64,000 nt of DNA. It comes from an uncultured Pelagibacteraceae bacterium (lineage in GTDB: Bacteria > Pseudomonadota > Alphaproteobacteria > Pelagibacterales > Pelagibacteraceae). The first letter of the stretch is position 1. Each line of letters starts with the position of its first letter. The notes beneath the pieces are model-generated. The model made no database searches. It worked only from the letters and a program-made list of their open reading frames with translations, and was not told the DNA's origin. The DNA is taken from assembly GCA_902625125.1 (NCBI GenBank), contig CACOAB010000001.1:1-64000 (forward strand). Direction: 5' to 3'. Shown piece by piece: positions 26,105-35,516 of this stretch. Position numbers and translations under genes: made by a program.

Positions 26105-27823
26105 TTATTTTTCTTTATTTTTTTTTCCAATCGCTTTTTCAAATATGTTTTTAAGTGTTGCTCCAGATTTAGTTGCACCCTCACCAAATTTGGCAATAAG
26201 GGATTTTTCCTCGTCTATTTGAGCTGCTTTTACACTTAATTTTATTTTTCTAGATTTAAGATCTAATTCTACAATTTTTGCATCTAACGCATCACCAGGT
26301 GAAAATACCTCAGGTCTCGCATCAGCTGCTTCTTTTGCGAGATCATTTTTTTTAATAGTGAAAATTAATTTCTTTTCTTTATCTACTGTAACTTTTACCC
26401 CTGTTTTAAGAACTTCATGGATTCTTGTTGTAATAGTGCTTCCAACTTTTTTGTTATTTTCTTTGAACCAATCTAATGGGTCTTTTTCTAATGCTCTTTT
26501 AGAAAATCTGATTTTATCGTCTTTTACCTCTAAGATTTTAACTTTGATTAAATCATTTTTTTTATATTTCTTTAAATCATCGGCATTTTCTTGGAAACTT
26601 AGTTCTTTATAATGCAGCATACCTGAAAGTCTTAATGACGCTATCTCTCCAAATATTGCTTTATCGGTAATGCTAGTTATTTTGATCTCTGTTTCTTTAC
26701 CTATTAAATCTCTTGCTTTATCCCAAGGGTTTTTAAGAGTAGCCTTGTAAGACAAAGAAATTCTTTTTGTTTCCTTTTCTATACTTACAATCTTAAATTT
26801 AATTTTTTGAGAGATGCTTAAAACTTTGCTTGGTTTTATATTTCTGTTAGCCCAGTCTAGTTCAGAGCTATGTATTAATCCCTCTATACCATCTTCAATT
26901 TTTACAAAACAACCATAGTCCATTATTTTTGTTACAGTTCCCTCGTAAGTTTCTCCAACTTTGTATTTTTTTTCAATATTTTCATACGGATCCTCCGTTA
27001 AAGCTTTGACGGATGCAGAAATACGATTAGTTTTTTTATCAATTTTTGTTAGTTTGACTTTTAAAGTTTGTCCTATTGTAACTAGATCTGCAGGTTTTTT
27101 TACTCTACCGTGGCTTAAATCAGAAACGTGCAGTAACGCATCAATACCATTGATGTCTAAAAAAATCCCCCAATCAGTTGTAGCTTTAACTACAGCATTA
27201 TCAACTATGTCACCTTCTTTTATATTTTTTAAAGCTTCGGTAATTTCTGCATTTTTGCTTTTCTCAATAACCGCTCTCCTTGAAACACAAACATTACCTC
27301 TATTTTTATCAATTCTTGTTGCCATCACTTTTACTGGGGTATTCATTAAATGATCTATTTTTTTTAAAGGTCTTACATCAATTTGTGAGGATGGCATAAA
27401 ACAAGGTAGGCCTTCAACGTTAGTTATATAACCACCTTTCACCTTACCTGTAATGTAACCCGTTATTATTTCTTGAGTCTCAAAAATTTTTTCCATTTTT
27501 TTCCAAGCTTTCATTTTTCTAGCTTTGTCTCGAGAGACCACAATTTCTCCCTTAAAACTCTCAATCCTCTCTAGATATACGTCTAACTTAGAGCCAACTT
27601 TTAAATTTTTAAGTTCATTATCATCTTTAAATTCGTCGACTGGTATCATGCCTTCCATCTTTGCTTTACAGTCAACAACTATGAAGTTTTTCGTTATTTC
27701 TGTGACGGTCGCTTGTATAATTTCATTTTCTTTGAGTTTTCTGTCTTTGAAATCTTTGTCTAAGAGTGACTGGAATTCTTTGTTCAAAGAATCAGTATTT
27801 TTTATTTCTTGTTCATTTGCCAT
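26105..27823 (-). CDS. rpsA: 30S ribosomal protein S1
   Basis: This 572-residue protein is made of about six S1 RNA-binding repeats. Clear copies include VDNAVVKATTDWGIFLDI...LLHVSDLSHGR and YEGTVTKIMDYGCFVKI...GLIHSSELDW. S1 binds mRNA leaders and helps initiation on weak or absent SD sites, relevant here since many starts lack a strong SD. The first 11 bases overlap the 3' end of cmk. Confidence 0.96.
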   Translation of the reverse strand: MANEQEIKNTDSLNKEFQSLLDKDFKDRKLKENEIIQATVTEITKNFIVVDCKAKMEGMIPVDEFKDDNELKNLKVGSKLDVYLERIESFKGEIVVSRDKARKMKAWKKMEKIFETQEIITGYITGKVKGGYITNVEGLPCFMPSSQIDVRPLKKIDHLMNTPVKVMATRIDKNRGNVCVSRRAVIEKSKNAEITEALKNIKEGDIVDNAVVKATTDWGIFLDINGIDALLHVSDLSHGRVKKPADLVTIGQTLKVKLTKIDKKTNRISASVKALTEDPYENIEKKYKVGETYEGTVTKIMDYGCFVKIEDGIEGLIHSSELDWANRNIKPSKVLSISQKIKFKIVSIEKETKRISLSYKATLKNPWDKARDLIGKETEIKITSITDKAIFGEIASLRLSGMLHYKELSFQENADDLKKYKKNDLIKVKILEVKDDKIRFSKRALEKDPLDWFKENNKKVGSTITTRIHEVLKTGVKVTVDKEKKLIFTIKKNDLAKEAADARPEVFSPGDALDAKIVELDLKSRKIKLSVKAAQIDEEKSLIAKFGEGATKSGATLKNIFEKAIGKKNKEK

Positions 27824-28475
27824 ATTTTTTTTTAACTACCATCTCAACGTATTTTGACATTTTAGCCAGCATTAGAGACTTATTCAATTTACCGGTGTCG
27901 ATTTCTATCGAATCTCTGTGTTTAAGTAAAGGGGAGTTTTTCCTTTTGATGTCAGAAATATTTCTTATTCTTAGGGCTTTTTTAACGTCTTTAAGTTTTA
28001 TTTTCTTGTCAAATTTTTTTAATTCTTTGTATCTTCTTTTTGCGGCAGTATTCAGAGAACATATAAAAAAAAATTTTAGATCTGAGTTAGGTAGAATCTT
28101 GGTCGAAATATCTCTTCCTTCTATGCAACAACTAGCACCTTTTGAAAAGTTAATTTGAAAATTTTTAAGAATTTTTCTTAAGCTATTCATTTTAGCTATT
28201 TTTGCTGTATGCTCAGATATTCTAGGCGACTGTAAGTTTATTTTATTTAAAGTTTTAATATTTAATTTTCTAAATTTTTTTCTAAGAAAAGCAGTTTTAT
28301 TTTTAGGTTTGTGTTTAAGTATTAGAAAACTAGAATACCTATAAAGCAAACCGGAGGATAAAAATTTTAAATTATATTTTTTAGAAATCATTTTTGCACC
28401 TGTAGACTTTCCGGTTGCTGCACCACCATCACATGCAATCTGAATGATTTTATTTTTTTGTTTCAAATTTTGCAC
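27813..28475 (-). CDS. cmk: cytidylate kinase
   Basis: This 220-residue kinase has the P-loop CDGGAATGKSTGAKM near residue 15, IEGRDISTKILPNSDLKFFF (Asp-Arg region), and RDSIEIDTGKLNKS at the C-terminus. It phosphorylates CMP/dCMP. The P-loop GGAATGKST is slightly unlike the usual GPAGSGKST. It sits between aroA (26-base overlap) and rpsA (11-base overlap), as in related genomes. Confidence 0.94.
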   Translation of the reverse strand: MQNLKQKNKIIQIACDGGAATGKSTGAKMISKKYNLKFLSSGLLYRYSSFLILKHKPKNKTAFLRKKFRKLNIKTLNKINLQSPRISEHTAKIAKMNSLRKILKNFQINFSKGASCCIEGRDISTKILPNSDLKFFFICSLNTAAKRRYKELKKFDKKIKLKDVKKALRIRNISDIKRKNSPLLKHRDSIEIDTGKLNKSLMLAKMSKYVEMVVKKKYGK

Positions 28476-29796
28476 CTAACTTTTTCATAATTTTTAAAAA
28501 TGATGGAGAAGAAGTATAAACTGTCTCAAAGTTATTTATTTTAAGTCTTACTCCTGTGATTAAAGCTAAAATAAAAGAAGACATACATATACGATGATCT
28601 CCTAGATTTGGGATATTTATTTTCTTATCTGAAGCATCAAAAATACCTTTACCATAAATCTTTAAATCATTTTTTGTAGAGAATGTTTTTACTCCTATCT
28701 GAGCAAGAACTTTCTGCATTTCTTTTATTCGATTACTTTCTTTATTTGCAAGATCACTAATTCCTTTAAAAATTGATGTGCCGTTTGTCAAAGCAGCGAT
28801 CACAAAAAGTATAGGGTACTCATCTGTTGCATTCACATAATACTTTTTAGATGCTTTAATTGGTTTTAATTTACAATTTTTAACTATTATATCCCCACAA
28901 ATTTCATTATTCATTTTTTTTAAATTTGAGAATTTAATATTAGCGTTTTGACCTTTTAAAATTTTATAAAAACCCATTCTAGTAGGATTCATTCCAACAT
29001 TTTTTATTTTAATCATAGAGTTTTTACAAAGTAATGTGAGACTAACGAAAAAAGCTGCTGATGATGGGTCCCCTGGAACATCAATAACAATTGGTTTTAA
29101 TTGTTTTTTTCCAAGTAATTCAATCGTTTTATTTTCTCTCTCTTTAATTTTAATAACTTTTTTATTATTAATTAAAATATTTTCAGTATGATCCCTACTT
29201 TTTTCATTTTCAATTATTTCGGTTTTTCCAAACGAATTTAGACCTGCTAGAATAACTGCACTTTTAAGTTGCGCAGAAACACCTGCAATATATTTTATGC
29301 CAATTGGAAATTTCGACGACACCATTTTTAAAGGAAAAGTAAACTTATTTTTGGGAAAAAAATTAGCTCCAAAACTATTCATCAAATAAATCAATTTTTT
29401 CATACTTCTTTTATTTAAAGAATGATCACCTTTTAATTTAACATCTATATCAGGAGTAGTTGCGAGTATTCCGATTAATAATCTTGCTAGTGTTCCAGAG
29501 TTTCCGAAATTCAAAACAGAGTTTTTTTTAATGAATAGTGAACCCAATCCTCTTCCATAAATCTTATAATGCCCATGATTAATTTTATTTATTTTTACAC
29601 CAAGTTTTCTACAACACGATATTGCACTTTTGACATCTAGTGATTCTAAAACATTTTTTGCAGTAGAAATGTTTTGGGAAATCGACCCAATTAAAATGCT
29701 TCTTATTGAAATAGATTTATCAGGGTCCACATTTATAATCTTATTAAATGAGGAAATTTTTTTATTTAACAATACATTGAAACTTCTTTTGGCCAT
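28450..29796 (-). CDS. aroA: 3-phosphoshikimate 1-carboxyvinyltransferase (EPSP synthase)
   Basis: This 448-residue protein has the two-domain AroA fold. Motifs include DKSISIRSIL (PEP/S3P Lys), NFGNSGTLARLLIGIL (family NxGTxxR-like), VPGDPSSAAFF and DHRICMSS near the C-terminus. It makes EPSP from shikimate-3-phosphate and PEP for aromatic amino acids, including the tryptophan pathway encoded nearby. The start follows lptB by 6 bases. Confidence 0.95.
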   Translation of the reverse strand: MAKRSFNVLLNKKISSFNKIINVDPDKSISIRSILIGSISQNISTAKNVLESLDVKSAISCCRKLGVKINKINHGHYKIYGRGLGSLFIKKNSVLNFGNSGTLARLLIGILATTPDIDVKLKGDHSLNKRSMKKLIYLMNSFGANFFPKNKFTFPLKMVSSKFPIGIKYIAGVSAQLKSAVILAGLNSFGKTEIIENEKSRDHTENILINNKKVIKIKERENKTIELLGKKQLKPIVIDVPGDPSSAAFFVSLTLLCKNSMIKIKNVGMNPTRMGFYKILKGQNANIKFSNLKKMNNEICGDIIVKNCKLKPIKASKKYYVNATDEYPILFVIAALTNGTSIFKGISDLANKESNRIKEMQKVLAQIGVKTFSTKNDLKIYGKGIFDASDKKINIPNLGDHRICMSSFILALITGVRLKINNFETVYTSSPSFLKIMKKLGAKFETKK

Positions 29797-29802
29797 TTAA
29801 TT

Positions 29803-30558
29803 TTAGGAAAATTGATTTCCAAAATAATGTTCAATTGCTTTAGACGACTTGAGTAATTCCCTTGATGTTCCCTCGGCAATAATTGTCTGCTCTCCTAAAA
29901 CATAACTTCTATCTGTTATATCAAATAAGTTTTTTACATTATGGTCTGTTATCAGAACAGCGGTTCCTGTAGCCTGAATTTTCATTATATATTTCTGAAT
30001 GTCTTGAATAACTATAGGATCTAGTGCTGCCAACGGTTCATCAAGTAATACTATTTTTGGCTTTTTAATCATAACTCTAGCCATCATAAGCCTTCTAATT
30101 TCACCGCCCGATAAAACTGATGCATTTAAAGATCTTAAATGTTGTAGATTAAATTCATCTAAAAGTTTTTCAGTGACTAATTTTTGACTTTCTGCGTCTT
30201 TAATAGAAATTTGAGCAATACCTAGAATGTTGTCATATACAGACATGTCAAAAACACTTCTTTGTTGGGGTAGATAACCTAAACCCTCTTTAGTCCTTAA
30301 ATGAATGGGTATTTCCTCTATAGACTTGTTGTTTAAAAATATTTTCCCTCCATCAATGTTTTGTTCTCCAATACAAATTGAGAATAAAGTTGTTTTTCCG
30401 CAACCGTTGGGGCCTAAAATACCAACACACTCACCAGGATATATCTTTAATGAAATTTTTTTTAAGATTGGCCTTCCATCAAAAGATTTGTTTACATCTT
30501 TGATTTCAAATATAGGTTTATCTTTTTTAAATTTTAAAATTCTAAAACCTTTTTTCAT
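29803..30558 (-). CDS. lptB: LPS export ABC transporter ATPase
   Basis: This 251-residue ATPase has Walker A GPNGCGKTT, the Q-loop region YLPQQRSVFDMSVYDNI, the signature LSGGEIRRLMMA, and Walker B KIVLLDEPLAALDP. The sequence around the Q-loop is typical of LptB, which powers LPS extraction with LptFG. It directly follows lptC (ATGA overlap). The lptA gene usually found between them is absent. Confidence 0.93.
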   Translation of the reverse strand: MKKGFRILKFKKDKPIFEIKDVNKSFDGRPILKKISLKIYPGECVGILGPNGCGKTTLFSICIGEQNIDGGKIFLNNKSIEEIPIHLRTKEGLGYLPQQRSVFDMSVYDNILGIAQISIKDAESQKLVTEKLLDEFNLQHLRSLNASVLSGGEIRRLMMARVMIKKPKIVLLDEPLAALDPIVIQDIQKYIMKIQATGTAVLITDHNVKNLFDITDRSYVLGEQTIIAEGTSRELLKSSKAIEHYFGNQFS

Positions 30559-31154
30559 TCTATTCCAATATTAGCACTAATTTTATTTTGATCAAATGAA
30601 GTAATGTCTAGAGTTTGATTTTTTAAATCAAATTGTAGTTTATCTGCTTTTATTGTTCCTCTTGTATCAATGATTTTTACTTTATCTGATATAATCAGAT
30701 ACTCTTTAGAATTAGAAAATTCAGCATTTTCAGCAAAAAGCTTGCTATCTTTATGAGTAGCCCTGACATTCTCTTCAAATTTTACATCTAAAGTTTTATT
30801 ATTATAAATTGCTTTTCTAGAAAAAATTTTCAACAAAGAATTATCTTTAAAATAAAAAATTGCTTCTACATTTTTCATGTCTACAACATCTAAATTAGAT
30901 TGACTATTAAGAGCTTCTTTTGATTTAATAATATATCTGTTACCAGAAAGGTCTATACCAGTATATTCAATATTATAAAAAACATCTTTGTTTGCGGCTT
31001 CATTTTTTTTACCTGTATCTTCAATTTGATTATTTCCAATAGTTGTTAGATTTTTATTTGAATCTTTCTCGTAATAGGTAAAAAATAAAACTATCATACC
31101 CGATAAAAAAAGAAAAATTTGCGTTAAGAGTAATTTTTTTTTTCTATTGATCAT
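30555..31154 (-). CDS. lptC: LPS export protein LptC
   Basis: This 199-residue protein has one N-terminal membrane span (about residues 9-27) and a periplasmic OstA-like beta-jellyroll region (ENVRATHKDSKLFAENAEFS, GTIKADKLQFDLKNQTLDI). It would take LPS from LptBFG in the periplasm. Its position between kdsD and lptB supports this. It overlaps kdsD by 4 bases. Sequence conservation of LptC is low, so identity rests partly on context. Confidence 0.85.
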   Translation of the reverse strand: MINRKKKLLLTQIFLFLSGMIVLFFTYYEKDSNKNLTTIGNNQIEDTGKKNEAANKDVFYNIEYTGIDLSGNRYIIKSKEALNSQSNLDVVDMKNVEAIFYFKDNSLLKIFSRKAIYNNKTLDVKFEENVRATHKDSKLFAENAEFSNSKEYLIISDKVKIIDTRGTIKADKLQFDLKNQTLDITSFDQNKISANIGIE

Positions 31155-32125
31155 TTAATACCATTATTTAACAAAAAATGAATATGAATTATTCCTTTTA
31201 AAATTTTATTTCTTTTTTTAAAATCCCTATCTGAAACAACAAGTAAACTTGTTATTTTTTTTTCATTCATTATTCCTAAAGCTTTTGAAGCAGGCATATT
31301 TTCGTTAACGACTAAAGGTTGTTTTTTAGTAAAATTATTTAAGTTGCTTAGTGACTTTTTATTTAGCTCCCTTCGCAAGTCTCCGTCAGTAACTAAGCCT
31401 GATATAAATTTATTTTTTGTTATAACTACAATACCTAGTTTTTTTTGGTTCATAACTTTCAAAGCCTCAGGAAATGATTTTTTATAGTTGATAGTTGGCA
31501 TTTTCGATCCTGAAACCATTATGTCTTTTGCTAATAGCAATGAATTACCAATATTTCCCCCTGGATGAAATATTCTAAATTTCTCTTTTGAAAATTTTTT
31601 TTGATACATTACAGTTGTTGCTAAGCAATCCCCCAAAAGCAAAGTAATAGATGTGCTAGATGTTGGAACCATTCCCGTCACATCAGCCTCTTTTACCTTA
31701 GGAAGTATTATTTTTATATCACTTGCTTTTAATAAAATACTATCAGGTTTTGATGCAACCCCTATAATTTTAATACGATATCTATTTGCATATTTTAACA
31801 TATTATTTAGCTCTGAGGTATTCCCTGAGTAAGAAAAAATTATTAATATATCTTTTTTCTCAATTTGCCCCATATCACCGTGTAAGGCTTGTGCAGGGTC
31901 ACAAAAAAAACTTGGAATACCTACGCTAGAAAAAGTTGCTGATATTTTTTTTGCGATTAATCCTGATTTACCTATACCCGCAAAAATAACTTTTCCCTTG
32001 CAATTTAAAATAAGATCAACAGCCTTAATAAAAGAATTGTTAAAAATTTTTTTAATTTTTTTTAATTCGTTAATTTGAATTTCGGCTGACTTTTTTGCTA
32101 GGGAAATATATCTTTTTTTATTCAT
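31151..32125 (-). CDS. kdsD: arabinose-5-phosphate isomerase (KdsD/KpsF)
   Basis: This 324-residue protein has an N-terminal SIS sugar-isomerase domain (FAGIGKSGLIAKKISATFSS and FSYSGNTSELNNML) and two C-terminal CBS repeats (from about residue 205). It converts ribulose-5-phosphate to arabinose-5-phosphate, the first step to KDO of LPS. kdsB for CMP-KDO is at 45303. Its ATG overlaps the RNase D-like stop (TAATG). Confidence 0.94.
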   Translation of the reverse strand: MNKKRYISLAKKSAEIQINELKKIKKIFNNSFIKAVDLILNCKGKVIFAGIGKSGLIAKKISATFSSVGIPSFFCDPAQALHGDMGQIEKKDILIIFSYSGNTSELNNMLKYANRYRIKIIGVASKPDSILLKASDIKIILPKVKEADVTGMVPTSSTSITLLLGDCLATTVMYQKKFSKEKFRIFHPGGNIGNSLLLAKDIMVSGSKMPTINYKKSFPEALKVMNQKKLGIVVITKNKFISGLVTDGDLRRELNKKSLSNLNNFTKKQPLVVNENMPASKALGIMNEKKITSLLVVSDRDFKKRNKILKGIIHIHFLLNNGIK

Positions 32126-32748
32126 TAATGTTCAAAAATATCGAATTTAAAACCACTTTGATCCAGAGCAACTCTTGTATCTAAAAAAGTTAAACAATTA
32201 TTAAAAATATCTATTCTTTTTTCACGAATTAACATTTTTTCTAATTCACCTTTAATTTTATGTAAATAAATCACATCATTTGCGGCATACTCTAATTGTT
32301 TGTCGGACAATTCATTTATATCTTTATTCCAATCGCTGCTTCCTTGCCTCTTATCAAGAGACTTATTACAAAATTCCTGAACAAGATTTTTGAGACCGTG
32401 ACTATCTGTATAAGTTCTTACAATTTTAGAAGCTATTTTAGTATCAAAAATATTTTTAACCTTACATTTAAGAAAAAATTCTAACGCATTTTTATCAAAT
32501 CTTAAAAAATGTCCAATCTTTAAGATCTTGTCATTCTCTAAAATTGAAACTAAATTAGGCGCTCTGTAACTTTCCTTGTTTGGTTGAATGATAAAAACAT
32601 TTCCTTTTTCATCACAAATTTGAATTAAGCTTAACTTATCACGCTCAGGAATTTGAAGACCTGTTGCTTCTGTATCTATTGCAATGCTATTTTTTAGTGA
32701 TTTAGCAACTTCAGAAGTTATGTCCTCTTTAAACTTAGTAATTTTCAT
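32125..32748 (-). CDS. RNase D-like 3'-5' exonuclease domain protein
   Basis: This 207-residue DEDD-family exonuclease has SIAIDTEATGL (DxE), IGHFLRFDKNALEFF (second Asp), and YAANDVIYLHKI (YxxxD). It lacks the HRDC domain of full RNase D, like the short alphaproteobacterial form encoded next to kdsD. It would trim RNA 3' ends. I start at 32748 (MKITKF), since the track start at 32790 lies inside the divergent gene. Confidence 0.88.
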   Translation of the reverse strand: MKITKFKEDITSEVAKSLKNSIAIDTEATGLQIPERDKLSLIQICDEKGNVFIIQPNKESYRAPNLVSILENDKILKIGHFLRFDKNALEFFLKCKVKNIFDTKIASKIVRTYTDSHGLKNLVQEFCNKSLDKRQGSSDWNKDINELSDKQLEYAANDVIYLHKIKGELEKMLIREKRIDIFNNCLTFLDTRVALDQSGFKFDIFEH

Positions 32749-32768
32749 ATATAAGTGTTCTAAATACC

Positions 32769-33710
32769 ATGAAAAATCAAATTTGCACAATTTTAGGTGG
32801 TGGTGGTTTTATAGGCAGATATCTTGTTCGAAATTTGACCAAGAAAAACTATAGATGCATTATTTCCACAAGAAAAGCCTTTCAAAAAGGTTATTTAAAA
32901 ACTCAAGCTACTCCAGGAGCTATCGAATTAGTCGATTGGAATCCAAATAACTTTTCAGAGTTGAAAGAAGCTATAAAAAATTCAGATGTTGTAATAAATT
33001 TGATTGGCATCTTATACGAAACAAGGAAACAAAAATTTTACAATATCCATACAGATATACCAGAGGCAGTAGCTAAGATATGTTCAAAGTCAGATGTCAA
33101 AAAATTTATTCATGTTTCAGCAATTGGTGCAAGTGAAAATTCAAAATCACTTTATCAAAAATCAAAGTATCAAGGCGAGGTCAAAGCTTTGAGTAGTTTT
33201 AAAAATACTGTAATTATTAGACCGAGTGTTGTTTGTGGAACTGAGGATAATTTTACAAATCTTTTTTCAAAATTAAGCATTTTACCTGTCATACCTATAG
33301 TTGGAATAAATTATAAGTTTCAACCCATTTTAGTAAACGATGTAGTTGATGCTATTATTAAATCTATAGAAACAAAAAATAACGAGGGAAAAACTTATGA
33401 AATCGGTGGTCCAAAGATAATTAGCTTTGGTGATATGGTAAAATCAATTTTAAAGACTATAAATAAAAAAAGATTTGTTATTTCTATGCCTATGCCTATA
33501 GCAAAAATTCAAAGCACTATAACAGATTTATTACCCATACCTCCAATTTTAACAAAAGATCAGTGCGCAATTTTATCGGAAGCTGATAACGTGGTTTCTA
33601 ATAATTTACTCACTTTAAAAGATTTAAACATTAATCCATCTGATGTTGAAGAAGAAATGAAGAAATGGTTATGGAGATATAAAGATGGCGGTCAGTTTGC
33701 AAAAGCTTAA
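32769..33710 (+). CDS. NDUFA9-like SDR protein (complex I-associated)
   Basis: This 313-residue atypical short-chain dehydrogenase has the dinucleotide loop LGGGGFIGRYLVRNL at residues 9-22, VINLIGILYE, the FIHVSAIGAS segment and YQKSKYQGE in place of a classical YxxxK. The pattern matches the NDUFA9/39-kDa complex I subunit family common in alphaproteobacteria. It probably binds NADPH and supports respiratory complex I. It starts 20 bases from the divergent RNase D-like gene. Confidence 0.85.
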   Translation: MKNQICTILGGGGFIGRYLVRNLTKKNYRCIISTRKAFQKGYLKTQATPGAIELVDWNPNNFSELKEAIKNSDVVINLIGILYETRKQKFYNIHTDIPEAVAKICSKSDVKKFIHVSAIGASENSKSLYQKSKYQGEVKALSSFKNTVIIRPSVVCGTEDNFTNLFSKLSILPVIPIVGINYKFQPILVNDVVDAIIKSIETKNNEGKTYEIGGPKIISFGDMVKSILKTINKKRFVISMPMPIAKIQSTITDLLPIPPILTKDQCAILSEADNVVSNNLLTLKDLNINPSDVEEEMKKWLWRYKDGGQFAKA

Positions 33711-33719
33711 AAGAAAAGT

Positions 33720-34055
33720 ATGACTTTACTATCAGGGTATATATATCTTGCTTTAGCGATTATCACAGGGATTGCCTCAAATGGTTTTTTAAAAACAACT
33801 GAGGGATTTTCAAAAATAAGCCCAACAATTTTTTGCGTTACAAGTATTGTGGTTTGTTTATTTTGCATTTCAAAAGCAATGACAATAATTCCAGTTGGCT
33901 TTACCTACGCAACTTATGGCGCTTTAACTATAACTGCAGTAACTTTATTTGGTATATTTAAATATAATCAAACTCCAAATATCTATGGCACTATAGGTTT
34001 AATCTTAATTATAGCAGGTGTCATACTTTTAAATCTCTTTGGAAAAGTAAAATAA
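33720..34055 (+). CDS. SMR-family-like four-helix membrane protein
   Basis: This 111-residue protein has four hydrophobic spans and aligns over its length with EmrE/SugE-type SMR proteins (FLKTTEGF, IPVGFTYATYGALTI, IYGTIGLILIIAGVILLNLF). The membrane-embedded Glu14 that carries protons and cations in EmrE aligns with Gly here (ITGIASNGFLK), and Trp63 aligns with Tyr. Multidrug export is therefore doubtful. It follows the NDUFA9-like gene by 9 bases. Confidence 0.75.
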   Translation: MTLLSGYIYLALAIITGIASNGFLKTTEGFSKISPTIFCVTSIVVCLFCISKAMTIIPVGFTYATYGALTITAVTLFGIFKYNQTPNIYGTIGLILIIAGVILLNLFGKVK

Positions 34056-34150
34056 AACCCTAGGTAGAATCTAAATTTAATTAGCGACTCCTCATTATAT
34101 ATATTTTGTGCTAGCTTTTTTCTTTTTAAAGAAAACGGGGGACATCAAAA

Positions 34151-35464
34151 ATGAAAACAATAAAAGCAATAATTGCTTCGTTAGCACTTTTCGCAATGTT
34201 TGCGGGAACAGCTGCGCAAGCAAAAGTAGAAATACAATGGTGGCATGCTTTTGGTGGAAGACTTGGTGAATTACTTGACGAACAAGTAAACAAGTTCAAT
34301 GCGTCACAAGACAAATACACTGTAGTTCATACAAGAAAAGGAAACTATTCAGAAACTCTTAATGCTGGTATCGCTGCATTTAGAGCTGGACAACATCCAA
34401 ATATTCTTATGGTATTTGAAGTTGGAACAGCTAGTTTAATGGCAGCAAAAGGAGCTTATGTTCCTATGTACCAACTTATGAAAGATGCCGGTCAAAGATT
34501 TAATCCTAATGGATTTGTATCTGCTGTATCTGGTTATTATACAACAACAGATGGCAAAATGTTATCTATGCCGTACAACTCTTCAACTCCAGTTCTTTGG
34601 GTAAATAAAGACTTAATGAAAAAAGCTGGTTTAGATCCAGAGATGGATTTAAGTACTTGGAAAAGAGTTGGTAACGCACTTGATGCTGCAAAAGCTAAAG
34701 GAATTGATATGCCTTTCTGTACTTGTTGGCACAGTTGGGTTCACCTTGAAAACTTTTCAGCGTACCACAACATACCATTTGCAAGTAAATCAAATGGATT
34801 TGCTGGTTTAGATACTGAGTTAGCTTTCAATAGCCCAGTACACATCAAGCACATTCAAACCTTAGGAAAATGGGCACAAGAAGGTAAATTTAAGTACATG
34901 GGTAGAAGAAATGAAGCCGGTAAAAACTTTAGAGCTGGTGAATGTATGTTAATGACAGAGTCTTCTGCTGGTTATGCTGGTATCAAAAAAGAAGCTAAAT
35001 TCGAATTTGGTATTAGACACTTACCTTACTATGGAGCAACAGAAGCACCTCAAAACACAATTATCGGTGGTTCATCTCTTTGGGCATTATCTGGAAAATC
35101 TAAAGAAGAGAACAAAGCTACGGCAGCATTTTTAGCTTTCTTATCAAGAACTGATATTCAAGCTAAGTGGCACCAAGATACTGGTTATTTAGGTGTTACC
35201 ACTGCAGCTGCTAAGGCAACTAAAAAGTCAGGATTTTATAAATCAAATCCTGGAACTGACTTAGCAGGAATACAGATGATGAGAAATAAAGTTACTCAAA
35301 ACTCTAAAGGCTTACGTCTTGGATCTTTTGATCAAATAAGAGGAATTATTGATGAAGAGATGGAAGGAGTTTACAACGGCACTAAAACTGCTCAAGTAGC
35401 TTTAGACAGCGCTGTAAAAAGAGGTAACGTTCTTTTAAGAAGATTTGAAAGAGCTAACAAATAA
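34151..35464 (+). CDS. ugpB: glycerol-3-phosphate ABC transporter, binding protein
   Basis: This 437-residue periplasmic protein has a signal peptide ending AAQA before KVEIQWWHAFGG. The WWHAFGG, GTASLMAAKGAYVPM and NTIIGGSSLWAL segments match UgpB. It captures sn-glycerol-3-phosphate or its diesters for UgpAEC. The gene has its own leader with GGGGGA as SD, and is separated from ugpA by a strong hairpin, fitting higher expression of the binding protein. Confidence 0.92.
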   Translation: MKTIKAIIASLALFAMFAGTAAQAKVEIQWWHAFGGRLGELLDEQVNKFNASQDKYTVVHTRKGNYSETLNAGIAAFRAGQHPNILMVFEVGTASLMAAKGAYVPMYQLMKDAGQRFNPNGFVSAVSGYYTTTDGKMLSMPYNSSTPVLWVNKDLMKKAGLDPEMDLSTWKRVGNALDAAKAKGIDMPFCTCWHSWVHLENFSAYHNIPFASKSNGFAGLDTELAFNSPVHIKHIQTLGKWAQEGKFKYMGRRNEAGKNFRAGECMLMTESSAGYAGIKKEAKFEFGIRHLPYYGATEAPQNTIIGGSSLWALSGKSKEENKATAAFLAFLSRTDIQAKWHQDTGYLGVTTAAAKATKKSGFYKSNPGTDLAGIQMMRNKVTQNSKGLRLGSFDQIRGIIDEEMEGVYNGTKTAQVALDSAVKRGNVLLRRFERANK

Positions 35465-35476
35465 ATCAATTTAATG

Positions 35477-35500
35477 TATCAGGGGCGAAAGCCCCTGATA
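35477..35500 (+). promoter_or_regulatory. GAAA-capped hairpin between ugpB and ugpA
   Basis: TATCAGGGGC and GCCCCTGATA form a perfect 10-bp stem closed by a GAAA tetraloop, 13 bases after the ugpB stop and 17 bases before the ugpA start. No T-run follows, so it is more likely an mRNA-stabilising or partial-attenuation element than a full terminator. Confidence 0.7.
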
Positions 35501-35516
35501 TACTTCTAAAGATCAA

